A stretch of DNA of 64,000 bases from JAZRWQ01 sp045541395 (GTDB taxonomy: Bacteria > Bacillota > Clostridia > Oscillospirales > UMGS1783): assembly GCA_045541395.1 (NCBI GenBank), contig JAZQIZ010000031.1, positions 1 through 64,000 on the forward strand, in the 5' to 3' direction. Below the pieces are notes generated by a model, which worked only from the letters and a program-made list of their open reading frames with translations, was not told where the DNA came from and made no database searches. Both the position numbers and the translations under genes were made by a program. The first letter of the stretch is position 1. Each line of letters starts with the position of its first letter. Positions 32,069 through 39,345 of the stretch are shown piece by piece.

Positions 32069-33970
32069 TTACTTAGAAAGAACAGACTTCTTAGCAACAA
32101 CAACGCCTACTACAGATGCGAGCATAAGAGCTACAACTGCGAATACGCTCATATTGTCAGCGGTCTTAGGAGCTTCTTCCTTCTTGTCTTCTTCCTTCTT
32201 GTCTTCTTCTACTTCTTCGTCTTCAACGGGTTCGTCTTCAACGGGTTCATCTTCAACGGGTTCGTCTTCAACGGGTTCGTCTTCGGGATCTTCACCGGGT
32301 TCTTCGGGATCTTCGGGATCCTGGCCGGGTTCTTCGGGATCTTCGGGATCAACGATTTCGTCTTCAGGAACGTCAACGATGATGTCGCCGAAAGAGGTAC
32401 CCCAAGAGTTCATAGCTTCGAGAGCGCCGCCTGCACCGAGAACTGCGGGATACTGGGAAGGATCAATGTTCCAATCCCAAGAGAAAGCTTCTTCACCCTT
32501 TTCGCCGTTTTCATCAACTTCGTAGATAACTACGTTGTCAATATAGAAACGATCAGCGAATACGGTGTCAGCAGTATCAGCGATAGTGTAAATTCTGTAG
32601 CAGTAGCCGTTAATAATGTTGCCATCGCCAGGAGCGAAGTCTTCGTAAGGCTTATCCATGGTGAGGACAGGAGATTCTACGTGTTCCCAGTTGTTAGACT
32701 GGAATACATAGGAGCCCTTAGCGCCGGGAACCATGCCGTCAGAGAAGTCAAACATAATAGTTTCGCCTGCGGTACCCTTAACGTCAAATTCCATGATATA
32801 CTGCTTGCCAGCTTCGATATTATAGTTATCGTCAGCATCCTTGCCGGTCCACTGATAGATAGCAGCATAGTTGCCGGGTCTATCTTCAGTTCTGTTACCC
32901 TGGAGCCAGATGCACTTTTCAGGAGCTTCTACTTCGGGATCTTCAGGAGGTTCGGGTTCAACGATTTCTTCGCCTAATTCATAGATAGCAATATCCTTGA
33001 GCTGGAAGGTTAAAGCGCCACTTTCACCGCCGATGGAGTATACACGAGCAGAAACGCCGTTGCCATAGTTAGGATCGGTTTCAGGGATATCTTCCCAAGT
33101 AATATTGGCAGTCATAGTTTCGGAAGTTACAGTTTCCCAAACGCCGGTTTCCTGGAAGGTGTAAGAACCGCCCATGCCAACGGAACCGTCTTTAAAGTCA
33201 AACATAATGGACTTGCCAGCTTCGCCCTTAGCCTGGAAGGACATAACATAGTCTTCACCTAAAACAACGTTAAAGTTGCCGTCAGTCTTGCCGGTCCAGA
33301 ACATCTGAGCGCCGTAACCGTCAGTTGCGTCAAGAGTTACACAGCCGAGGCCGGTAGCACCGTCAGCCCAAGAGCCGAAGGGAGCGGATTCGGGAGTGGT
33401 AACGTCCCAAGAGAATACAGCAGTTTCAGTAGCTTCGTTAATGATAGTAACTTCGTCGAGGTAGAAGGTTAAAGCACCGTCAGTACCGCCGATGGAGTAT
33501 ACACGAGCAGAAACGCCGTTTACATAGTTGCCATCAGATTCGGGGATATCTTCATAAGTCAGATCAGACTTAAGACCTGTAAAGGTAGCAGTTTCCCAAA
33601 CGCCGGTTTCTGCGAAGGTGTAGGAACCGCCCATGCCAACAGAGCCATCCTTGAAGTCCATCATAATGGACTTGCCAGCTTCGCCCTTAACCTTAACGGA
33701 TACAGTATAGGTTTCGCCTAAAACAACGTTAAAGTTGCCATCGGGCTTACCGGTCCAGAACATCTGAGCGCCGTAACCATCAGCAGCATCAAGCTTAACG
33801 TAGTCAGCAGTAGTGGTTGCGCCATCGCCCCAAGAACCATAAGGACCAGCTTCAACAGTTTCGCAAGAAAATGCGAAAACCTGAGTCTGTTCACGAGCAG
33901 CAGTAACGATGCCGGTGAAAAGACCTACCAGCATTACTAATGCCAGTATGAACGCGAGATTCTTTTTCAT
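32069..33970 (-). CDS. Cell-surface protein with three novel beta-type modules and sortase-like tail
   Basis: A 633-residue surface protein: signal peptide (1 to about 25), then three related modules of about 150 residues. The first two carry GSW.(D/N)GAT..., GAQMFWTGK.DGNFNVVLG, KGEAGKSIM.DFKDGSVGMGGSYTF and D-P/S-x-Y-x-N-G-x-S-A-R-V-Y-S-I-G-G; the third is more divergent (WTGKDADDNYNIEAG, KGTAGETIMFDFSDG). An acidic Pro/Glu/Asp spacer with four EDEPV repeats follows. The tail PKTADNM, one membrane helix and KKSVLSK resembles a cell-wall sorting signal. The modules are likely carbohydrate-binding sandwiches, but I do not recognise a named CBM family. The start at 33970 follows AAGGAGG. Confidence 0.8.
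   Translation of the reverse strand: MKKNLAFILALVMLVGLFTGIVTAAREQTQVFAFSCETVEAGPYGSWGDGATTTADYVKLDAADGYGAQMFWTGKPDGNFNVVLGETYTVSVKVKGEAGKSIMMDFKDGSVGMGGSYTFAETGVWETATFTGLKSDLTYEDIPESDGNYVNGVSARVYSIGGTDGALTFYLDEVTIINEATETAVFSWDVTTPESAPFGSWADGATGLGCVTLDATDGYGAQMFWTGKTDGNFNVVLGEDYVMSFQAKGEAGKSIMFDFKDGSVGMGGSYTFQETGVWETVTSETMTANITWEDIPETDPNYGNGVSARVYSIGGESGALTFQLKDIAIYELGEEIVEPEPPEDPEVEAPEKCIWLQGNRTEDRPGNYAAIYQWTGKDADDNYNIEAGKQYIMEFDVKGTAGETIMFDFSDGMVPGAKGSYVFQSNNWEHVESPVLTMDKPYEDFAPGDGNIINGYCYRIYTIADTADTVFADRFYIDNVVIYEVDENGEKGEEAFSWDWNIDPSQYPAVLGAGGALEAMNSWGTSFGDIIVDVPEDEIVDPEDPEEPGQDPEDPEEPGEDPEDEPVEDEPVEDEPVEDEPVEDEEVEEDKKEEDKKEEAPKTADNMSVFAVVALMLASVVGVVVAKKSVLSK
32216..32275 (-). repeat. Four tandem 15-bp repeats (EDEPV)
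   Basis: Unit TTCGTCTTCAACGGG on the plus strand repeats four times (32216-32230, 32231-32245, 32246-32260 with one change, 32261-32275). It encodes EDEPV units in the wall-spanning spacer. Related 9-12 bp PED/PEEP repeats continue to about 32350. Such arrays vary in copy number by slippage. Confidence 0.85.
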
Positions 33971-34025
33971 AAAAAATTTCCTCCTTAAATAATTAAAATG
34001 AATAAAACGTCCATTTTGTATAAAT

Positions 34026-34054
34026 ATTATACGCAAACGATTGCGGAAAGTCAA
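34026..34054 (-). promoter_or_regulatory. Promoter of the three-module surface protein
   Basis: Minus strand TTGACT (34049-34054), 17-base spacer, perfect TATAAT (34026-34031). The spacer holds an operator palindrome. The same layout and downstream bases (TATACAAAAT-GAC) recur at 35299-35327. Confidence 0.88.
34032..34045. promoter_or_regulatory. LacI-type operator in the -35/-10 spacer
   Basis: CGCAAACGATTGCG, a palindrome with central CG typical of LacI/GalR-family operators, fills the space between -35 and -10. A bound repressor would block RNA polymerase. The LacI-family gene at 35399 is the likely regulator. Confidence 0.75.
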
Positions 34055-34308
34055 TATTTTAAGGCTTTTTTAAAGAATTTACCTTTATTTTTGGTGTTTT
34101 CACCAAAAAACTATTAGCAAAACCAGGTTGAAATGTGTGGTATTGCACAAAGGGTTGAAAGTTATCAAATGGTATACCATACTAATACGTAAAGACACCT
34201 GATATTTGCGAAAATTTTGCGAAAATTTTCGTGGTAATTTACGAAATAATTCACCTGCAAAAGCAATATTTATAAATAAAAAAAGACAACTTATGCTCTG
34301 CATTGCCA
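34055..34308. other. Upstream regulatory region with extra palindromes
   Basis: No gene is seen. The stretch holds a hairpin TTTTTGGTG/CACCAAAAA (about 34089-34111), the perfect palindrome ATGGTATACCAT (34169-34180) and overlapping GCGAAAATTTTGC and CGAAAATTTTCG (34209-34231). TGGTATACCA resembles operators of GntR/FadR-type regulators such as UxuR/ExuR. Additional regulation of the surface protein gene is possible. Confidence 0.5.
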
Positions 34309-34344
34309 ATAAAAAAAGAAGCCAAGCCGGGCTTGACTTCTTTT
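34309..34344 (-). terminator. Terminator of the one-module surface protein gene
   Basis: Thirteen-base stem AAGAAGCCAAGCC/GGCTTGACTTCTT with one G-U pair (about 34318-34343), then TTTTTTTATT on the minus strand. Confidence 0.88.
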
Positions 34345-34360
34345 TTTATTAGTTGGTTAA

Positions 34361-35245
34361 TTACTTGGAAAGAACGGACTTCTTAACAACAACGATAGCA
34401 ACAGCGGAGATTGCCATAAGAGCAACTACAACGCCGATAACCATATTGTCGGAAGTAGCGGGGTTCTTGGTAGCGCCGCCGATAACTTCACCCTTTTCGT
34501 CAACGATAACGGTGTTGCCTTCTTCGTCCTTTTCAACCTTACCGATTACATTACCTTCTTTGTCAACAACAACTTCGTTGCCTTCTTCGTCGGTAGTGAT
34601 TTCGCCTTCGAGCTGTTCGCCTTCGCCGTCTTCACCTTCGGGAGTTTCGATGATAACGTCTTCAGTGTATTCATAGATAACGATATCGTCTACAGTAACT
34701 TCGGAAGCTGCGAGGGGGTTGCCGTTGGGGTGAAGGTAGATACGTACGGGATAGCCGTTGAGGATGGACTGATCGCCAGGAGCGAGATCTAATTCATGAT
34801 CAACGGTAACGGTCATAGGAGCAGACCAAACGTCTTCCCATTCGCCGGTGGTTTCGAAGGTGTAAGCACCGTTCATACCGATGGAGCCATCCTTGAAGTC
34901 ATACTGAACTTCTTTGCCTGCTTCACCCTTAGCTTTGAAGTTAAGGATGTAGGTCTTGCCGTATTCAACAGCATAAACGTTTTCTTCAGCGCCTTCTTCT
35001 TTGAGGTTACCGGTCCACATATAATATGCAGCATAGCCGGTATCACCAGCATTGTCAGCAGGTCTGATAATAATATTGTTATCATCAGTAGCAGTAGCGC
35101 CGTAAGCCCAAGCGCCCCATTCAGCGCCGCCGAGGGAGCTGCAGTCCCAAGAGAATACTGCATCGCCGATGCCGGCAGAAACGATACCGGTGCAAAGGCC
35201 GATTACCATTACTAAAGCGAGTACTAATACAAGACTCTTCTTCAT
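34361..35245 (-). CDS. Cell-surface protein with one novel module and sortase-like tail
   Basis: A 294-residue surface protein: signal peptide (1 to about 24), one module of about 150 residues related to those of the 32069 gene (GAWAYGATATDDN, YYMWTGNLKEEG, KGEAGKEVQYDFKDGSIGMNGAYTF, LNGYPVRIY), an acidic spacer of EEGNEVVVDKEGNVIGKVEK-type repeats, and a tail NPATSDNM, membrane helix, KKSVLSK. The final KKSVLSK is identical to the larger paralogue. The start at 35245 follows AGGAGG. It has its own promoter with a LacI-type operator and its own terminator. Confidence 0.8.
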   Translation of the reverse strand: MKKSLVLVLALVMVIGLCTGIVSAGIGDAVFSWDCSSLGGAEWGAWAYGATATDDNNIIIRPADNAGDTGYAAYYMWTGNLKEEGAEENVYAVEYGKTYILNFKAKGEAGKEVQYDFKDGSIGMNGAYTFETTGEWEDVWSAPMTVTVDHELDLAPGDQSILNGYPVRIYLHPNGNPLAASEVTVDDIVIYEYTEDVIIETPEGEDGEGEQLEGEITTDEEGNEVVVDKEGNVIGKVEKDEEGNTVIVDEKGEVIGGATKNPATSDNMVIGVVVALMAISAVAIVVVKKSVLSK

Positions 35246-35298
35246 AATAAATTTCCTCCTAAATAATTTTAAAGACAAGTAGTCTATTTTGTATAATC

Positions 35299-35327
35299 AT
35301 TATACGCAAACGATTGCTTAATGTCAA
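35299..35327 (-). promoter_or_regulatory. Promoter of the one-module surface protein
   Basis: Minus strand perfect TTGACA (35322-35327), 17-base spacer, perfect TATAAT (35299-35304), with the operator palindrome in the spacer. Confidence 0.9.
35305..35317. promoter_or_regulatory. LacI-type operator, second copy
   Basis: CGCAAACGATTGC lies exactly in the -35/-10 spacer, adjoining the -10, just as at 34032-34045. The LacI-type gene starts about 1.1 kb away on the same strand. Confidence 0.75.
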
Positions 35328-35376
35328 TAAGTTTTATTTTAATTTCCTGAATTTATTTAAATTTTGTTATTTTGTA

Positions 35377-35410
35377 CAAAAGAAAAAAGAAGTGAAGCTC
35401 ACTTCTTTTT
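35377..35410 (-). terminator. Terminator of the LacI-type regulator gene
   Basis: Stem AAGAAGTGA/TCACTTCTT (35387-35395 with 35399-35407) with 3-base loop, followed by a T-rich tail on the minus strand. The stop codon is within the stem. Confidence 0.8.
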
Positions 35411-36460
35411 TGATTTATACTGATAGTATCTGTAATTACTTTTAAAGAGCAGCTGAGGGGGCACGACGATATTTTTCTCGGGCATTCTTTTCTCACCCAG
35501 CCAGAAATACATTGCCATAAAGGCCTTTCTTGCCTGTTTATAAAGGTCCTGATAGATGGTGGCGTGAACAATATTGTTTTCAAGCATATAAGCAAGATCG
35601 TCAAACATATCGGTGGCAACCACCTTTATTTTATCGGCAAGACCCATTTCCGTTAAAAGGCGGCAGATGGAGGTACTGTTGGCGGTGGTGATATAAATAC
35701 CGTCAACCTCGCAGGTTTCAAGCACTTCTTTGGTTTCGAAATAGGCGGTATCGGCTTCGTCCAGGGTATCTACCATATGAGTCACTTTTACGCCGTATTT
35801 TTTAGAGTGATAGAAGAATGCGCGGGCGGTTTTAAAGTGGATATCCGATTTCATATCGCCTGTAACAAGAAGGATATTTTTTCTCGCACCGTGGATCATA
35901 AAAGAAAGCATCTGCGCGGCGGCCTCGGCGGCGGCTTCGGCATTACCGGTACAGGCAAAAAGATGCCTTGCTCTTTCCAGGTAAGAGGTAAGGCCCGCAA
36001 CGGGGATACCGTTATCCATTGTGGCGGTTATTTTGTCCATAATAAGCTTTTCATCGTTAGCGGACATAACTATACCGTCACAGTTTTCTTCTATAAGCTC
36101 ATCTATAAGACTGCAGTATTTTTCTGCAGAGGAGGAGCCTGCTTTAATAACCTTAAGAGATAATACCACCTTATAGTCAAAAAGCCTGTCATGAGCTTCA
36201 CGGATACCTCTTATAAGCTCACGGGAGGTATGCTCGATATCACCTGCCAGGATAACGCCTATTTTTATTGCCTTTTTTGTAAGGCGGGAAGCCATACGGT
36301 TGGGGGTATAGCCGTATTCCTTGGCGGTTTTTAGTATGTATGCGCGCTTTTCTTCGTTCATTTTATAATCTTCCTTAAAAGCGCGGCTTACCTCCGAAGC
36401 GGAGATATTCATTATTTTGGCCAATTTTGTAATGGAAATATTATCGTCCAACTTATTCAC
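35399..36460 (-). CDS. LacI-family transcriptional regulator
   Basis: A 353-residue LacI/GalR-type repressor. The N-terminal helix-turn-helix is ISITKLAKIMNISASEVSRAF with hinge YGYTPNRMASRL (to about residue 62), then a periplasmic-binding-protein-like sugar sensor (IGVILAGDIEHTSRELIRGI, DGIVMSAND, VDGIYITTANSTSICRLL, KVVATDMFDDLAYML, QDLYKQARKAFMAM). It lies next to two surface-protein genes whose promoters hold a LacI-type palindrome and is their most likely regulator. The start codon is GTG with a very short leader; a TTG three codons later, better spaced from AGGTG, is an alternative. Confidence 0.9.
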   Translation of the reverse strand: MNKLDDNISITKLAKIMNISASEVSRAFKEDYKMNEEKRAYILKTAKEYGYTPNRMASRLTKKAIKIGVILAGDIEHTSRELIRGIREAHDRLFDYKVVLSLKVIKAGSSSAEKYCSLIDELIEENCDGIVMSANDEKLIMDKITATMDNGIPVAGLTSYLERARHLFACTGNAEAAAEAAAQMLSFMIHGARKNILLVTGDMKSDIHFKTARAFFYHSKKYGVKVTHMVDTLDEADTAYFETKEVLETCEVDGIYITTANSTSICRLLTEMGLADKIKVVATDMFDDLAYMLENNIVHATIYQDLYKQARKAFMAMYFWLGEKRMPEKNIVVPPQLLFKSNYRYYQYKSKKK

Positions 36461-36473
36461 CTACCTATACAAT

Positions 36474-36502
36474 ATAATACATAAAATTTACCAAGAAGTC
36501 AA
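36474..36502 (-). promoter_or_regulatory. Promoter of the LacI-type regulator
   Basis: Minus strand TTGACT (36497-36502), 17-base spacer, TATTAT (36474-36479). Back to back with the queH promoter; the two -35 boxes are 5 bases apart. Confidence 0.75.
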
Positions 36503-36507
36503 GGATA

Positions 36508-36536
36508 TTGACATATCTCTCCAAAGGGTTTAAAAT
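36508..36536 (+). promoter_or_regulatory. queH promoter, predicting a leaderless mRNA
   Basis: Perfect TTGACA (36508-36513), 17-base spacer, TAAAAT (36531-36536). The expected start site about 7 bases on coincides with the queH ATG at 36544. Confidence 0.7.
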
Positions 36537-36543
36537 TATTGCT

Positions 36544-37146
36544 ATGGGTAATGAATATATTAAAAAATTTGACACGCAGTGTATTGAAAGCAAGGGCAAA
36601 AAGCTTTTGCTTCATTGCTGTTGCGCGCCTTGCTCTTCCGCCACATTAGAGGCCCTTTGCGAGCATTTTGAGGTTACGGTGTATTTTTATAACCCCAACA
36701 TTCAGCCTTACGGCGAATTTGAAAAGAGGGCAAACGAGCAGATCCGCTTTATTAAGGAGCATTTTAAAAACAGGATCCGGGTAATAATTGCCCCCTATGA
36801 AGGGGAGCGTTTTTCAGAAATAGCACGAGGGCGGGAGCATTTGCCCGAAAAGAGCGAGCGCTGTTATCTTTGCTACAGGCTGAGAATGGAAAGCTGTGTG
36901 AAGTATGCCGGGGAGCATGGCTTTGACGCCTTTACCACCTCCCTTTCCATAAGCCCTCACAAAAACGCCCAATGGATAAACGAAATAGGCGAAGAATTAG
37001 AGAAAAGCTACGGAATAGAGTTTATTGCTTCGGATTTTAAAAAGAGAAACGGCTACAAGCGGTCTATTGAATTATCACGGGAATACGGGCTTTACCGACA
37101 GGACTGGTGCGGCTGCATATATTCCAAAAAAGAAAAACACGGCTGA
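36544..37146 (+). CDS. queH: Epoxyqueuosine reductase QueH
   Basis: A 200-residue QueH (DUF208) enzyme performing the last step of queuosine biosynthesis in tRNA, reducing epoxyqueuosine. Conserved cysteine motifs for the Fe-S and metal site are present: LLLHCCCAPCSS (about 21-32), SERCYLCYRLRM and RQDWCGCIYS near the C-terminus. The start at 36544 fits family N-termini, but there is no ribosome site and the promoter predicts a leaderless transcript. It is divergent from the LacI-type gene. No other queuosine gene is in the window. Confidence 0.94.
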   Translation: MGNEYIKKFDTQCIESKGKKLLLHCCCAPCSSATLEALCEHFEVTVYFYNPNIQPYGEFEKRANEQIRFIKEHFKNRIRVIIAPYEGERFSEIARGREHLPEKSERCYLCYRLRMESCVKYAGEHGFDAFTTSLSISPHKNAQWINEIGEELEKSYGIEFIASDFKKRNGYKRSIELSREYGLYRQDWCGCIYSKKEKHG

Positions 37147-37160
37147 CGCCGTGTTTTTTA
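37133..37160 (+). terminator. Bidirectional terminator between queH and the yfcC-like gene
   Basis: Stem AAAAACACGGC/GCCGTGTTTTT (37133-37143 with 37148-37158), A and T tracts on both sides. The queH stop lies in the loop. Confidence 0.88.
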
Positions 37161-37164
37161 TTTA

Positions 37165-38556
37165 TCAGTAACCGACAGCGAGGCCCAGAAGAAGCAGAGC
37201 ACTTGTTAAAACAAGGTTCAAAAGCTGGAACTTCCAGGAGTATTTTACCCATTTGCCGTAGCTTACGTTTACAAGGCTTAAGGCTATAAGCAGGGCGGCG
37301 TTGGTTGGATAGAAAACGTTGGAGAAGCCGTCACCAAAGGCAAAAGCCAAAATTGAGAGCTGAGAGGATATGCCGAACATTGTGGCTATAGGGCCAATAA
37401 GGGGCATAAGCAGAAAGGCCTTTGCCGAGCCTGAGCTTATAAAGAAGTTCATAACCAGAACTATCAAATAAATAAACAGGATGATCCCCCATTTAGGCAT
37501 ACTGCCTGCGGCGGTAACCGCGTAATGAAGGATGGTATCCAATATTTTAGCTTCGGTTAAAATATACTTAACCGAGCTTGCCATTAAAATAAGGAGCACG
37601 GCAGGCAAAATTGCAACGATGCCGCTGCCAAATCCCTTCAGAAGGCCTTTAAGGCCGATGCCTGCTTTAAGACAGGAAACAACACCTGCAATAAGGAAGG
37701 AGAGGGCAACTATTATCATAGTAAGGCTTTGCAATGCGGGAATAACGCCCGAAAGCAAAACGCAAACTATACCCAGACCTAAGATCAAACAGAAAAGAAG
37801 CAGGGCCTTATCCATATTTTTATCGGGGGTAAAGTTTTTCTCTTCGATATTAACGGGGCTTTCGTGTTTTTTGGCGTGATGGCGAACGTAAAGGGTAAGG
37901 GCTACGTAGATAAGCACAAAGCTGAGAATGCGCATAGAAACGCCGGAGAACATAGGCAGGCCTGCTATGCTTTGGGCAACGCCTACGGTAAAGGGGTTAA
38001 ACACACCGGAGGCAAAGCCGCAACCGACCGCAAGTAAACTCATACCAAGGCCGGTAAAAATATCCCACCCTAAGGAAACGGCCAGGGAGACAACTATGGG
38101 CACCAGAGGAACACATTCTTCAAAAGAGCCTATAAAGGCACCCATTGCCATAAAGAAGAAAATAACGATATACATAAGCTTATAGCGGGCGTTACCGTAT
38201 TTAACGGCTATACGCATAAGCATATATTCCATAAGGCCGCATTTTTCAAGGCAGGTAAACACACCGCCTATAACCAGCAAAAAGGCAATTACGGCAAGAA
38301 GAGTGCCGCCGCCTTCGGCCCCCAACACCAAAAAGGGAGAAAGGAGCCATTTCCAGAAAGGCAGACCGCCCTGAACCTCATTGAAGCCGCCTTCGGGAGA
38401 AATGACAAGATTACCGCTTTCATCCTCTACCCTCACAAACTCGCCGCCGGGCACAAAGAAAGTAAGAGTATATGTAAGCATAGAAAGAAGAGCTATAACC
38501 AAAATGGCAGTCAAGAAGGATCGCACATTAATATTCAAACCTTTTTTCTGTTCCAT
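37165..38556 (-). CDS. YfcC-family membrane transporter
   Basis: A 463-residue polytopic membrane protein with about 12 hydrophobic helices. It fits the YfcC/ArgD-like DcuC-related carrier family (IDCISAFFEE-like FIGSFEECVPLVPIVV, GFASGVFNPFTVGVAQSIAGLP, NFFISSGSAKAFLLMPLIGPI, DGFSNVFYPTNAALL). Members are thought to move amino acids or dicarboxylates across the cytoplasmic membrane; the substrate cannot be told here. The start at 38556 is used because of GGTGAAATA spacing; an earlier in-frame start would sit on the predicted transcription start. Confidence 0.88.
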   Translation of the reverse strand: MEQKKGLNINVRSFLTAILVIALLSMLTYTLTFFVPGGEFVRVEDESGNLVISPEGGFNEVQGGLPFWKWLLSPFLVLGAEGGGTLLAVIAFLLVIGGVFTCLEKCGLMEYMLMRIAVKYGNARYKLMYIVIFFFMAMGAFIGSFEECVPLVPIVVSLAVSLGWDIFTGLGMSLLAVGCGFASGVFNPFTVGVAQSIAGLPMFSGVSMRILSFVLIYVALTLYVRHHAKKHESPVNIEEKNFTPDKNMDKALLLFCLILGLGIVCVLLSGVIPALQSLTMIIVALSFLIAGVVSCLKAGIGLKGLLKGFGSGIVAILPAVLLILMASSVKYILTEAKILDTILHYAVTAAGSMPKWGIILFIYLIVLVMNFFISSGSAKAFLLMPLIGPIATMFGISSQLSILAFAFGDGFSNVFYPTNAALLIALSLVNVSYGKWVKYSWKFQLLNLVLTSALLLLGLAVGY

Positions 38557-38585
38557 TATTTCACCTTTTTCGTTCATTTTTTATT

Positions 38586-38614
38586 AATATACCACAAATA
38601 AAAAGTTTAGGCAA
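38586..38614 (-). promoter_or_regulatory. Promoter of the YfcC-family gene
   Basis: Minus strand TTGCCT (38609-38614), 17-base spacer, TATATT (38586-38591). Confidence 0.65.
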
Positions 38615-38711
38615 GAAAAATAAAAATTGCCCGGTTTTAATGAATAAAATATTTTAATACTTGCACTAACCGCCCTATTTGCAACCTAAAACCAAGTTTT
38701 TTTGAATTAAA

Positions 38712-38738
38712 TTGCAAGAATTTTATATTTTCTTGCAA
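38712..38738. promoter_or_regulatory. Inverted repeat upstream of the 38805 promoter
   Basis: Perfect nine-base arms TTGCAAGAA (38712-38720) and TTCTTGCAA (38730-38738) with a 9-base spacer, ending 8 bases before the -35. It is placed like an activator site. Confidence 0.55.
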
Positions 38739-38745
38739 GATACTA

Positions 38746-38773
38746 TTGACAAGCTCTGTAAATAGGTTATAAT
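38746..38773 (+). promoter_or_regulatory. Promoter of the 38805 gene
   Basis: Perfect TTGACA (38746-38751), 16-base spacer, perfect TATAAT (38768-38773). Confidence 0.85.
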
Positions 38774-38804
38774 AGAACCATAACAAACAAAGGAGGTACG
38801 TTTT

Positions 38805-39191
38805 ATGCAGAACAACACCAATGATCTTCCGTTATTATTGCTTGACAACAGCAGTATGATGTCTGTGCTGAATCAGGGAGAATTCAAATGTGATAATCTT
38901 TCCTTTGAAGATGCTCAGCATATTCTGGAGATACACGATGAATCTATGACTTTGAAATGCTTTGCCAACCCCGATATTGAACAGGTTATATTCGGTCATC
39001 TTGGCGTAACAAAGCGCAATTACACCTACAAGCGCATTCGCAATATGCGGGCGGGCCAGCACGCTATAGTTTTTAAATTATACGTTACCCCCTCTGAAAC
39101 CCAGCCTGTTATTCAGGCGGATGACGGCGTAGAGGCAAAGAAAATTCAAAACGTTTACGTTTACTGTCAGCACATTGTACGATTAAAATAA
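38805..39191 (+). CDS. Unknown small protein, possibly DUF1874-like
   Basis: A 128-residue soluble protein with a strong AGGAGG site and consensus promoter, monocistronic. I recognise no family with certainty. The order LLLLDNSS, LSFEDAQHILE, NPDIEQVIFGHLGV, then RIRNMRAGQHAIVFKLYVTPSE resembles the DUF1874/STIV-B116 fold (beta-alpha-beta with a VSVEEAKELL helix, a small helix ending LLGV, and a GDxALVFxLxxRxPE strand). That fold includes viral AcrIII-1 ring nucleases. If the alignment is right, the position of the AcrIII-1 catalytic His is Asn here, so ring nuclease activity would not be expected. No CRISPR locus is in the window. Confidence 0.7.
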   Translation: MQNNTNDLPLLLLDNSSMMSVLNQGEFKCDNLSFEDAQHILEIHDESMTLKCFANPDIEQVIFGHLGVTKRNYTYKRIRNMRAGQHAIVFKLYVTPSETQPVIQADDGVEAKKIQNVYVYCQHIVRLK

Positions 39192-39216
39192 CCCATACGT
39201 TTTCCTTTCCTATATG

Positions 39217-39256
39217 AAAGCAGCAGAGCTTTACCCACTCTGCTGCTTTTGCTTTT
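39217..39256 (+). terminator. Terminator of the 38805 gene
   Basis: Twelve-base stem AAAGCAGCAGAG/CTCTGCTGCTTT (39217-39228 with 39238-39249), followed by TGCTTTTAT. Confidence 0.85.
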
Positions 39257-39285
39257 ATCTTTCAAAAGGAATTGCTTCCTCGGGG

Positions 39286-39320
39286 CAAAAAGAGAGCCTC
39301 GCATATTACTGCGAGGCTCT
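39286..39320 (-). terminator. Terminator of the pfl operon
   Basis: Eleven-base stem AGAGCCTCGCA/TGCGAGGCTCT (39293-39303 with 39310-39320), followed on the minus strand by CTTTTTG. Confidence 0.88.
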
Positions 39321-39345
39321 TGGGCTAAATCAATTTTGCGGGTTT

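Noticed and set aside
32216..32350. Short tandem repeats as a possible CRISPR array
   Set aside because: The 15-base units are directly adjacent without spacers and keep the coding frame (EDEPV), so they are protein repeats.
31920..32525. Plus-strand Ser/Gly/Thr-rich frame opposite the large surface protein
   Set aside because: The low-complexity SSSTGSSS pattern is the antisense reading of the EDEPV and PED repeats.
38557..38804. Search for tRNA or small RNA genes in larger gaps (also 12293-12450, 43492-43672, 58771-58963)
   Set aside because: No tRNA-like cloverleaf ends, TTC-x-A-x-x-C arm or CCA-type 3' ends were seen; the gaps are explained by promoters and repeats.
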